NCBI RefSeq assembly: GCF_052324685.1
Contig: NC_135228.1
Span: 12,825,920 to 12,889,919, forward strand
Direction: 5' to 3'
DNA from: Brachyhypopomus gauderio
Taxonomy: Eukaryota; Chordata; Actinopteri; Gymnotiformes; Hypopomidae
DNA length: 64,000 nt
Part shown: piece by piece, positions 24,825 through 52,568 of the stretch
Numbering within the stretch: position 1 is the first letter of the stretch
Layout: every line of letters starts with the position of its first letter
Made by a program: the position numbers and the translations under genes
The notes under the pieces: model-generated
Databases searched by the model: none
What the model was told of the DNA's origin: nothing
What the model saw: the letters and a program-made list of their open reading frames with translations, nothing else

Positions 24825-25340
24825 ATGCGTTCCACGTTCTGTTTCCCTCGTTTGCCCACCACAGTGACTCCGTTCTCTTTATCTCATTGTGTGTGTTTGG
24901 CCCTGCGTGGTCCGCTGCGCTTTCGCCCTGTCTCTCCTGCTGTTTCCTCCTTGTTCGCTCCCATACGCTGATCCGGGTGGCGACGCGCAGGCTAGCCGGA
25001 CTGAACCCAAAGGTTTGTCTCTCTCGAGCCCCCACCCCACCCCCCGGTTTGCGCTTATGTTAGGCTCTCTCTGTGTTGTTCAAAGAGCAGCATGCAACAG
25101 ATGTGTGCCATGTGCTCGTGGATTGACTACTTCGCGCCCCCCAACAAAGCCCCCCCTCCCCCAACCCCCCCACCCCCGGGGGCCCGGCCATCCGTAGCCT
25201 GAGCCCCTACTATCCCAAATCCCACTGGCAGAGCAGAGGGCGGTGGGTGTGGGGGGGGCAGGATCGATGTGAAATGGCCTGGTTAATGACCGGCACACAG
25301 TCGACAAAGTCATCGGTCTCTGCCAGCGCTGTGTACCCTG
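24825..25340. promoter_or_regulatory. Candidate regulatory block upstream of spry3
   Basis: About 500 bp of complex sequence with GC-rich parts, including a C-rich centre (25140-25190). Open frames on both strands lack recognisable domains. It could hold a non-coding 5' exon or an enhancer. Confidence 0.22.
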
Positions 25341-26069
25341 TGCGTGTGGACGTGGGTGTGTAAAGAACCCACCATGTTTTCAGGGAGCATGTGTGAGACA
25401 AAAAGCAGTCAACAAAGAGATATAATAATGTTTTTGATGATGATGCTTTTGATATAGCATTGCGATGAATAAATCATTGCTATGTTGACTGTGTAATGGA
25501 ATGCGTGCATGTGTTGATAGAGATAATGCGAGCATGACCTCATGTGCAAGCCAACCACTCTCACAGAATGAGAGAGAGAGGGAGGGAGAAAGAGAGAGAG
25601 GGAGGGAAAGAGAGAGAAACTGCACTCCTGATTTACAAAACACTTCTCACCTGCAGTTATTTCTCTTCTGTGCAGACTCTACTGACCTCTGCCTGATTGC
25701 TAGAAGGAGCAGGATCTAACCGTCCCAGAGCCCCACACATTCAGGCTGGCTCGCTCCTCCAAACAAGCCGTCCAGCTCTTCCTCATCTTCCCTCTGCACC
25801 ACTGCACCGCACCGCCATCTGCGTCTGATCAGAACGCACGCCAGCCCCTGCCTTTCCGCTGGCTGGCCCACGGCGTGGAACTACCTACACATCAGTGGCC
25901 GTGGATCGTAATTAATCTACAGTGCAGATTACACATACACAGTGCACACTTACACATGAGCTGTGCCACCTGTACCGCGCACATACACCAACCCCACACA
26001 CGCACAAACGCAGCTCCCACCCCCCAAACCTTCACACCCTGGTGTAATTGTTGCTGATAGTTTGGGGCG

Positions 26070-26275
26070 AAGGATCCGTGTTCCATTAAGTGAGCGGACG
26101 AGCTGATTGGCCGGTCCGGCGGCCCCTCGGAATAGCCGGCCTGGACGCCAGCCAGCTGCTCATTTCCTGCGGGCCTGAGAGCATCCAGCCGCTCCTACTG
26201 CAAATGCACTTCCTGACTATGTATAAAATTTTTATTAATGGCCAGGAGTGCATCAGCAAGGGCCCTGAGGAGGAA
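26070..26275. promoter_or_regulatory. Candidate conserved non-coding element
   Basis: Non-repetitive sequence contains GCTGATTGGCCGG (a CCAAT-box-like core) and, at its right end, ATTTTTATTAATGGCC. It is bounded on the right by GA-rich repeats. No frame looks coding. Confidence 0.25.
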
Positions 26276-27010
26276 GGAGAGTCAGAGAGGGAGAGAGAAG
26301 GAGAGAGACGAAGTCAGGGGACAGACGGCATTTAGGATGATTGAGTCCTGATAGACAGAGGGAATGAGACACGGAGACAGAGCAACAGAGAGGCGGAGAT
26401 CAAGTGAGTGAGGGAGAAAGAGGGAGAGAGTAACAGAGAGAGGAGAGAAAGAGAGAGAGACAACATGTCCTCTACAGCACATCTTTAAAACACAGCAGAA
26501 ACAGTCATAAATCCCTTTTCGTTATCACCCAATCAGATAAGGTGGTAAAGGAGGAAGAGATGGTGTGATAAAGGGAAGAACAGAGAGGAGGAGTAGGGTC
26601 TAGAGGGAGGACCGGACAAGCTCAACACTCCCACTAATACTCTTAAAGCCTGAACACAACAGTCTACACTCGAGTGGGCAGACAGGGCCAAACACACCAG
26701 GAGATACCAGAGATAAGAGTAGTCACCCTGCCCACTTGAGAGGTCAAAGGGTAACCTGGGGGGGTGGGGGTGACAGCAGAAGATTGACACATGGGAAATG
26801 TCAAACTCAGCCCCACCCCCCTGTCAAACTCAAGATTGACAGACGGACGGGTTCTTTTCGAAACTCCAACCTGCACAGAGGAGAGGGATGGTGGGAGGGG
26901 CAAAGTGTCAGAGGGAGGGGTGGGAGATCAAGTCAGCCAATGGTGAGGAGGTCATGCTTGTGAGGGTATACTCTGCTCTTACTGGTCATGGAGGGCTCTT
27001 GATGTCAGAA

Positions 27011-27017
27011 GTGTGTG

Positions 27018-27058
<41 letters not shown>
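27011..27058. repeat. (GT)n microsatellite
   Basis: GT repeat interrupted once by TTTG. Confidence 0.95.
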
Positions 27059-27184
27059 CCTGCAGGGAGCTCCAGTGACCCTCAACAGGGGCCCTAGTTA
27101 TGGGGGTATAGGGGTTGACTGGGGCCACAGAGCAGGGGGCATCTCTACTCCAAATTCCAGTGTTGGGGGAGTAACACGCGCCAA

Positions 27185-27480
27185 ACAGCTACTTAGTCCC
27201 TTATCTTTTTCTTCCATGCCATTTCAGATTTCGCCAGTGCCGCGTGCAACAGGTCAATCAAAACGGGCCCGGTGGTGATTGCGGGCCGAGCCCAACACCG
27301 GGGTGTAATGGCAAAGGCCGCGCTGGAGCCATGCGGTCTGAGACGGGCATATGCTGACGTGATGATGGAACCTGATGTAGGTGATGCGATCGTTGTGCTC
27401 CGAGAGGAAGCCGTGGGTGTTCTGCTGACATGATATGCGATTATGAATATTAATTATTGAAACGCTGCGTGAGGAGTGGG
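27185..27480. promoter_or_regulatory. Candidate conserved non-coding element
   Basis: About 290 bp of complex sequence with a CGTGCAACAGGTCAATC stretch and ATGAATATTAATTATTG (a homeobox-type core). It lies between repeat-rich flanks and has no coding signature. Confidence 0.25.
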
Positions 27481-27799
27481 GAAATATGAACCTGGAGAGA
27501 CAGCACTTCTGTGTGACCACTCTCTCTCTCGTTTTCCCTCTCTCTCTATCAGACAACACCTAGCGAGTGCAAAAGCTGACTCAAAGTTTTATCAGTGCCA
27601 GAAGCCTCCTCTGTGTCCACCACAAAGTTAAGGATCAGATGATGAAAATGAGGAAGAGCAGGAGTCATCTGTCCGTCTGTTTTATGTAGAACTTCAGTAG
27701 GGGAGAGAGAAAAAAAGACACTTTGGTCCCTGAAGCTTTTGTCCAGCTAGACTGCATGTAGGCCCATGAATCAATATTAGTGGGAAATGAGAAAAACAG

Positions 27800-27800
<1 letters not shown>

Positions 27801-27867
<67 letters not shown>
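27801..27867. repeat. (GA)n microsatellite
   Basis: About 33 GA units. Confidence 0.95.
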
Positions 27868-27870
<3 letters not shown>

Positions 27871-27984
27871 GTGTGCAGACAATTTCTGACATACAGGCAC
27901 AAACAGACACAACTAAATAAATACAGCGGAGACACAGTGGTGGAAAACTGCAGAAAAAAAAACACGGGACAAATGATTTACACA

Positions 27985-28004
27985 GTAGAGAGGGTCCTGG
28001 ATCC

Positions 28005-28070
<66 letters not shown>

Positions 28071-28087
28071 GAGAGGGTCCTGGATCC

Positions 28088-28120
<33 letters not shown>

Positions 28121-28255
28121 AGAGAGGGCCCTGGTTCCTAAAACGCACAAAAGTGCACACACAGGAGAGAGGGTCCTAGATCCTAACACATACACCCACA
28201 CGCAAATGCACATACACACACACAGGGGAGAAGGCCCAGGCTCTTACCCCCCCCC

Positions 28256-28303
<48 letters not shown>

Positions 28304-28375
28304 CACACATAGATACACACACAGATGGAGGTGCATGCACACAGAAGAGGGACCTGGATCCTAACACACACACAC
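27985..28375. repeat. Composite satellite: AGAGGGTCCTGGATCC unit alternating with (CA)n
   Basis: A spacer related to AGAGGGTCCTGGATCCTAA recurs at about 27989, 28071, 28122, 28167, 28229 (diverged) and 28347, each followed by CA repeats of different length. Between the fifth and sixth copies lies a C26 run (28247-28272). The whole is a higher-order minisatellite built on a microsatellite. Confidence 0.85.
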
Positions 28376-28578
28376 ACACGCACACAGGAAGCAGCATGTG
28401 GATGTGTGCACACACACTTACAGAGCACCCAAGCATGAGAGCCAGAGAGAGACCGTCTCCATGGACAACATCCAGCGAGCGGCCCAAAGACGAATAAAAG
28501 AACTTACGAAAAAGTGTTTATGAGAAATGAGTACAACACTTGACACGTGTGATGGAATAGTATGGAGAATAATGTGAG

Positions 28579-28587
28579 CGAGAGAGA

Positions 28588-28654
<67 letters not shown>
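28579..28654. repeat. (GA)n microsatellite
   Basis: About 37 GA units with one GG break. A second GA tract lies at 28844-28872. Confidence 0.95.
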
Positions 28655-28655
<1 letters not shown>

Positions 28656-28840
28656 AGTGTCTGTAAACCCAATATCCTCTGTGGCCCCAGGGGCAGGGAG
28701 TGCATGGCCAGTGCAGGAAGAGAGAGGCTGCATTATCCACATCAAAGCCCTGACTTATCAACCATAATCAATGCCTTCCCATTACTAAGCCTGCTCGCCT
28801 CTCAGCTCCACTCATACACTGCTCTCCCATAGCCCAGCAC

Positions 28841-28878
<38 letters not shown>

Positions 28879-28879
28879 A

Positions 28880-31240
28880 GAAAGAGAGAGAGACTTTGAC
28901 TAAGCAAACTTGAGCCCTCTAATATTTCTTGCAGCAGGAGGGAAGAGGGCTGTAGTGATGGGTGGGGCTGGCACCAGTTTCAGGGCTCGTTGAATTACAG
29001 CAGATGTACAGCTTCAAATAGAAAACAGGAGCACTCCGTATCATTTGTTTTGGTCGGATGTTTAGAAATTATTTTTGAAAGCAGCAGAGGTTAAGTGTCA
29101 TCCTGAAGAATCGCTGCTTAAATTAAATTGAAATCCAAAGTCACTGCAGTGCCCTACTTTAATGGTACTAATAAACTTACTTGATACAATTTTCTGTCAC
29201 GGACATTTTCACTCCATATTAACTACCCAAGCTACACTGATGTTTAACTTCACTGATGCATGTGTGGACGTGTATGTTGACTCTAAAGGGGAGTGGACTG
29301 ACCCAGAGCGGTGAATGAATCAAAATGGTGGCCAGCCATACATGCCTTGCCAGTCATAATGACCTCATTCATGCAGATAGAAAGACTGCTCAATCATTGT
29401 CGTGTGGTATGCATTTATAGGGGTGTGTCGCCCCCTGGTGGTTCGTTTCTGTACTAGGCCCCTTTAGCATGGCCGGTATGAAGGTGAACGTAGAAACAAC
29501 CTCAAATCAGCATGCAAGTAATTGTGAGTGAAAAGGTTTTCTGAAAACATCTCATTCAACCCAATCCAAATAAAATAAATATACAAACACTTGGTTTATG
29601 TATGTTCAAGAACTATTTTATTTTGAGCGGATACTGAATTTTTTTTTTATGAAAACACACTTTCACACAAGAATGACATGCAGTGGATACCCATGTGTGG
29701 TAGTGAATTGAAAAATGTCAATATATTAATTAATTTAATCAATCAGCTTCGTGTTGCTCAGTGTTTATATTTGTAAAAATGGCGTCTATGATGATGATGA
29801 TGATGCATAAAGATGATGCATCTATGTAAACGGAATCCCAGGGATGCTGGTTTTCTCTCTGCTTTCAAAGCAGCGCCAAACAAGAAAGGTACTTATATCA
29901 AACATCTGGAGGAACCATTTCATTTGCTCCTTCCCACAGCACATCATCTCCAAGTCCACAGACCCGGACCAATAGCGACTCGCCGCCATTCAAACTGGCC
30001 TCTTGCGGCCTTGTTCCAGTGGCTGCCGCTAAAGTGCTTTTCTCCCTCTGTCAGTTGCACTTGGTCCAGTGTATTTGTTCCTCAAAGTACCTCAAATAAA
30101 TTTAATGGAATTGGTACACAAGAGGCCTTTCCGCACAGCCGCGACAGAATGGTGTATTCAACATTACACATCATTTAAAAGTTGACCAGAGTCTCCTGGT
30201 GACCCGTTACTTCAGACTCGCTGTTCTCAGTTCTTCATTGGGGCCTGGCGTGGCAGAACGGTGGCCAACGTACACTAGCTGGCAACGTTTGATCTGATTA
30301 TTTTATTTTAATTGAACCACATATATCTCAGTTAAATACAATGGAATTGTTGTTAAAAAAAATATTTCATGGCAATCAGTAACTTCAGCATGCAAAATGA
30401 ACTAAACGAAAAAAAAAAACCCTAAACCTACTTTTTTGTTATTGTTTAGTACAGTTTCCTTAAGCCCGTTTTAGCTTGATGCATTTTTGACAATCCATTT
30501 ATTGCCACGTGCAATTTTAACCACCCTAAAAATTAAACATTGCTGCCAATACACAGTATTATTTTCCCCATCACCAGTTTACATAACCCTATAACTGCGT
30601 TAACACTGTTTTCTAGCACATGGAAAGCTGAAATAAAATAAAGCATAACCAGAAACACAGGGCATAGCATGACACAGCAAGTTAACATAAACGATGCAGG
30701 AAATATCCGAGACCGATAACTAAGTACAGCCTTCGCGTGGTATAATTTCTCAAAAGCAAAGATACAGATAACGTGGCGATACAGTGCATGCGACCCTTGC
30801 TTACATACATGCTCACAGCAGGGTTGACCAGAGGCTGCAGGGCTGTGGTGACTCAAAAGCAAGAAGAGGCCTGCCAAGCTCCCGCTAGGTTAGCTTGGCT
30901 TTAGCAGAGACCGCGAACGTGAAGGCACGTTCCTGAATCCAGTGTCATTCTGGTAGTGCTGCCAAAGTAGTTTTAATGCGTTGATGAACATGCTTTGAAC
31001 GTTCGCGTCATGGGCCTGCAGCTTAAAGTGACTCCACTACCATAATACCGTGTTGTTCATAATCTAAGGTTGAGACAAGACCACCACCACTCTATGGAGC
31101 CTCGGGGCAAAGGTAGGGGAAGACATGCGAATGGGAACAGGAGAGGGAGGGAGGGAGGGAGCAAGGGAGAGAGAGAGGGATAGTGAGAAAAGGAGGAAGA
31201 GAGGGAGGGAGGATTATGCAGGGGAGGAGAGGTGATCAAA
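28880..31240. other. Region between the spry3 upstream domain and pof1b
   Basis: No coding exon is supported. 28930-29150 and 29815-30180 are complex stretches; the latter is open for 121 plus-strand codons without a recognised domain and may be a non-coding conserved element. A minus-strand AATAAA (plus TTTATT, 30498-30503) is a possible pof1b polyadenylation signal. Confidence 0.35.
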
Positions 31241-31275
31241 CAGGTACTGGTGCAAATTCTGGATCTTCTTCATGT

Positions 31276-31281
31276 TCATTC
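31276..31281 (-). CDS. pof1b: Possible terminal coding piece of pof1b
   Basis: On the minus strand a strong acceptor (TGCTTCTCTTTGACAG) ends at 31282. Joined in phase 0 to the last certain pof1b exon, it would add one Glu codon and then TGA. The alternative is read-through of the previous exon to a nearby TAG. Which is used cannot be told from the sequence. Confidence 0.25.
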   Translation of the reverse strand, partial: E

Positions 31282-32141
31282 CTGTCAAAGAGAAGCATTT
31301 TCTTTAGGGCGTGGTAACGATTTCTCGGCCAAAACAGAACAAAGCACAAGTGTTCGCGTCAGCCTTAACGGACACCTCACTGCGTCTCAACTAACATCTC
31401 ACAGACTTGCTCTGCCTCAGAACGGTAATGCTGCTGAACTATTCGAAGAAACTGGTTTAAAGTAGAGAAACTGCAAAAAAAAAAATAATAATACATTCTT
31501 AGAAATATTTTCAGAGTGCACCTGACACCAAGCCTCTATGCAGATCTCAGGAACGCTTTGCCCCAGTGCCAAAAAATGCCTGTGGTGATCTGGAGGAATG
31601 TGTTACGTGACATGCAGCTTTGTACGTAGGCAATTAATGTGTCACACTCGAACGTAACTGCAACCGAACAGCCCATCTCAGACTCAAGCTGTCCCTGGCT
31701 GTTGAGTTTGGCCCCAGGGATTGATCAAAGTGACATTTCTGTGTGTTGCGCAAATCTGCTGTATTGGTATCGTGTTGCAGTCAGCAGTCACTTGCACACC
31801 GGCTCTCGCTCAGTGTCACCGTGCGGTGTTTTCGTCTAGGGTCACAGAACTGGAGCAATAGTTACAGCGGTTTGAAATAATACTGGTGGAATCAGCAAGA
31901 ACTCTAATACACTTATGTCACTCTCATCCTGTAACAGTTAGCTGTGAAGAACGCTTCACTTTCACTGTCACTCACATAAACGTTCTAGTTTACAGCACAC
32001 CCATGGCACATTTGCACCCCAGGTGCTAATATAAATCAACTGAAATAATTTAGGATGAATCCATGTTTAAAGACTAATCAAGTTTAAAACGAGCCTCACT
32101 TTATTATCAAGACTGCAGCTGCATTTGCTAGATAGATAAAG

Positions 32142-32305
<164 letters not shown>

Positions 32306-32459
32306 GATGCTAGCTAAAGAAAGCACTATGTAATCAACATGGCCAAGAGCTGACCATGCTGCAGGGTCACTGCTTACACCAACACTCATTACAGTAACTC
32401 AGCACACTGCGGGGTTATTTCCTACACTACTTCTCTACTGAACACGCTGCAAACACTAC

Positions 32460-48929
<16,470 letters not shown>

Positions 48930-49029
48930 TTTCAGTGTAGCTTAAATCCAAAGACTCGGTTTTAAAAACTCACTACTCGCACAGCAATTTCGGAAAAACG
49001 GCGACAAGAGACTTCGGCGAAAAGCTCCA

Positions 49030-49076
49030 CAGCTTGCAGAACGGCCGTGTGTAGATACGAAGCTATAGGCGGGGCC
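49030..49076 (-). promoter_or_regulatory. pof1b: Probable pof1b core promoter
   Basis: On the minus strand a GC box (CCCCGCC, 49068-49074) is followed by TATAGCTT (49060-49067), which would place transcription start near 49030, about 100 bases before the ATG. The neighbourhood is CpG-richer than the flanks. Confidence 0.4.
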
Positions 49077-49090
49077 GTAGGAGGACACGC

Positions 49091-50444
49091 CCTCACCGTT
49101 CAGCCCTCACCACACAATACCTCAACACAGGCCGTCCCATAAGGAGCGGGGCTGTTTAAAAAAAAGTGGCAATTTATCGTTAAATGAATTACATGTCTAC
49201 ACTAGTACAGATTGACGACGCTTTACAGCCATATAATACCATGCTATATTAACTGACGCGAGAAGAAAAAGCTAAAATAAGCCAAACATTTTATATTCAG
49301 CAGCAGTTGGTTTCACAGTGAGTGTTGCTGTTTAAAAAAATAATAATTCTCTAGAAATTTTTGGTGTTTGATTTTATTGGCAGGAGCACATATCATACAA
49401 AGTCAAAACAGCCACAGAAAAAAGCCAATTTTATACCATCCATAAAGCAAAAAATTGTCATTGCATTTTCATCATAGCCGAAGATCGCAAAGAACTTGCT
49501 AGGTTAGGTGACAGTTGTCAGAGAAATAATCCAGGAAATGATCATGACAGGGGTCACAGCACACGGAAAACAAATCAAGCAATAAAAGAAAAGTAAGGGA
49601 TGGGATTTAATTTAAAGTGATTAATGATTAATACATTCTTTGCTGACCTGAATCCATTTTTCCCCATGCAGGTTTACATACAGCTGTTTAAATTCAAGGC
49701 CCATTGTGCACTCATTCTCCATTTGAAACATCTCCCTACAAAGCATAGTTTAAATAGTATGGCCAATTTAAAGTCTATTCTAATAACCCTGTCACATAAA
49801 ACGTCTTTCCAAAACCCTACTACAATGGTAAATTTAGAGAGAGATGCATTTGTATATTTGAATAAAGAATATTCATAGATTATCAGTATGTACGTAAATA
49901 CATCATTTTATTTTAACTAAAACAAATAAAAAGTCCTTTGGTTTTGAAAGATTTAAAAAGCTATACAAGGTCAGCGATTCAAAATAAAATGTTTTGGAAC
50001 AACTAAGAAGGTAGGGAAAATATATTAATTAAAAAAAATAAATAATACTAATACTATGTTCTTCAAATCTATGGAGAAAGAAAGCATTCAAGTGTGAACT
50101 GGCACATGAGTGTATCCATTTGTTGGTCTTGGTTGCACATGGAAATAGGCACAGTGGCTAAATTGTGTGGGAGAAAACGACATGCATTCTGCCTGGGTAG
50201 AGAAGGAAGGAGCCAGCAGTCAGGGGAACACAGCAGGCAAGCAAGCAAAAACAAGGAACCATGAAACAGTCAGTCACATCAAGCCTAACATCACACAGTG
50301 GACACAACACGAAAGAAGACATGATAAATGTCAGCTTGAAAATGTAGCATACCTCCTGTTCTCAGAACAAAAGTAAAACTCTAGAAAGGATCGGGAGCTG
50401 CATGTAAGATTTAGTTTTTTGGTTTTGTTTTGTTATGTCTATAT
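49091..50444. other. Intergenic pof1b / slc25a14
   Basis: AT-rich, no gene. Several minus-strand AATAAA hexamers (for example near 49373 and 50445) mean that part of it could be slc25a14 3'UTR. Confidence 0.35.
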
Positions 50445-52015
50445 TTTATTGTCAAAATGACTCTATAAACTAGTTTAAATGTTAAAGAAGGGATTTTCCC
50501 TTTAATACAAGGCATCTGTACAGTATCACTGTAACTCGCATGTTCCCAAATTGGCTTGTCATGTGTCAGACAAATTTATTAGCATTCGTTACTATCTCTA
50601 AATCTTAAGTGTAGCTCCAGGCCTATTTGGTAGCCAGAGACCATGAGTCTTAAGCAAAATACAAGTACATTTTTTACATAAATGAAAAGATCTGACCATG
50701 AAAGTCGCTGTGACAATGGTACAAATTATGCAACAGTACTTTTGTAATAATGTGTCGATTTGAAATCCTACCAGCAACAGTGCAGTTCTGTACAGTACAG
50801 GACACTTTGGCAATGAGGTCAACTTGATACACCATGCATCTTTTATGGAGATCCTTGATCTTGATTACCAATAAAATAAATGTAAAAACAAAACCATAAT
50901 ACATTCAAATGTACAACAGCATTATGTACAGTTTATCATGCCTACCAAAATATTCTACTCTATATTTCACATGTTCTTGTCCGTATACAAACACCCCCAC
51001 CCTCCCCCACACAGACACACGGTGGAATAGACGCAAAACCCACAAAAGGCAGCCAGGAGCCCATGTCAGGAGTGCTTTCAGTTCTGTGCGTGTTCTTAAA
51101 AAAAAGCTCTCTCGCTCTGCTGACTCATGTGGAGTTTAACTGAAGGCTCTAGACAAAACAATCAGATGCCCTAATGGTGAGTAATGCTGAACTTGGAGCA
51201 AGTGTCTGCAAGACAATCGGGAGTGCCGAGTGTTCACGCTACGCAAAGCAAACGGAGTGTTCTCGGGCGAAAGACGAAATGTCACCAAAGCACCCACAAG
51301 TGGCAATTTACATTAGCTTAGGGGTACACTTTCCTAAACTCAGGCCTGTAACAGTTACATACTGGCATCTTCAAAGTTATTCGCAGTTTCTACAGGTTAT
51401 AGTAAGGTGCTCTGGCAAGCTGATCTGGGCAGAATAAACGTTTAAACACATTAGACTTAATTACACTGGAGTGTATTCACCGTATGTGCATTACACACAT
51501 CTGGGATCCTCACAGACACTAGCAACGCCCTGTCAACAACAAATAACCCAGCATTGCTAGTCATGTCCTCACCTCAGAAACGAGGGACCCGACAGAGAAT
51601 ACTCAAATACAATTAGGTCAGTTAGCTAGTGTGAGGCTACTCTGAAACAACTTGCTTTCACCAGTTTCTGGTCTCCTGCCCCCTGTGTAATCAGATGTGG
51701 CAGCGAGCTAATGTGGCATTTCCAGCTGTGACCCAACAAGGTTTGTGATCCAAGTGTTGACCTAAAATGCTGCTGCCAAGATACTAAAATCAGGGCTCTG
51801 GTGCAAAGAGGACACATAAAAGGGTTTGACCGATTAATTAAACAAACAAAAACAAACAAACAAACAAACAAACCCAATACTGTAATTGTGTGCGCAAAAG
51901 GTGAGTGACAGAAGAAGGTTGATGAATGATTCAGGAAGGACACAGGCTGAAGGGGTGTGTTCCCTCACCCCACCTCACACACACTCGTTGAGCCCACAGA
52001 GTGTCACAGGCTCAG
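50445..52015 (-). other. slc25a14: Putative slc25a14 3'UTR
   Basis: The sequence after the slc25a14 stop contains minus-strand AATAAA at 50445-50450 and near 50575. No other gene is visible. A CAAA repeat lies near 51843-51872. The end is a guess. Confidence 0.3.
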
Positions 52016-52057
52016 CTATAAAGGAAGCTTCTTCAGCTGTTCATAGGTGATAAAGAA
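52016..52057 (-). CDS. slc25a14: slc25a14 coding exon 8 (last)
   Basis: 42 bp reading [13 protein letters not shown] then TAG, after acceptor TTTATCAG. Too short for ORF callers; found because the UCP5/KMCP1 C-terminus ends FF(I/V)TYEQLK(K/R)L. Phase 0 joins exactly. Confidence 0.93.
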   Translation of the reverse strand, partial: FFITYEQLKKLPL

Positions 52058-52498
52058 CTGATAAATGAGTTAAGGGCATCAACATGGTTGGGATATTTGG
52101 TTGTATTGATTTATATTATATTTTTTAAATAAAACATTAGTAGCGATACATGAACCGATTCCACCTTCAGTGACATGCTGACCCCTAGTGGCCATTCGGT
52201 ATAAAAACCAAAACCTACCAATTCTGTGGAAAGGAACTTCAAGAAGACAGACAATGATGCTTATAAAGGATACAATGATGTTCCACGGACCCAGGCGTAG
52301 CCAGTTGGGCCAGAAACCCTTGTAGAGGGCAAAGAATCCTTCGTTCCTCCAGGTCTGCATGAGTCCATCTAGTGTGCCTTTATATAGAAGGTTCCCAGCC
52401 AGCACACGCTGGTTCATCATTCGAGTCCTCACCACATCCACAGGGTTAGAGGCTAGTGCCCCTGCCAGTCCACAAGCAAAACTGGAACTGCAGAGAGA

Positions 52499-52568
<70 letters not shown>

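Noticed and set aside
27985-28375. CRISPR-like array of repeats and spacers
   Set aside because: The regular unit alternates with CA microsatellite, spacers are not unique, and this is a vertebrate genome.
52079-52273. Open continuation of slc25a14 exon 7 ([13 protein letters not shown])
   Set aside because: The frame beyond NII is intron; the conserved [13 protein letters not shown] end is encoded by a separate exon at 52016-52057 that joins in phase.
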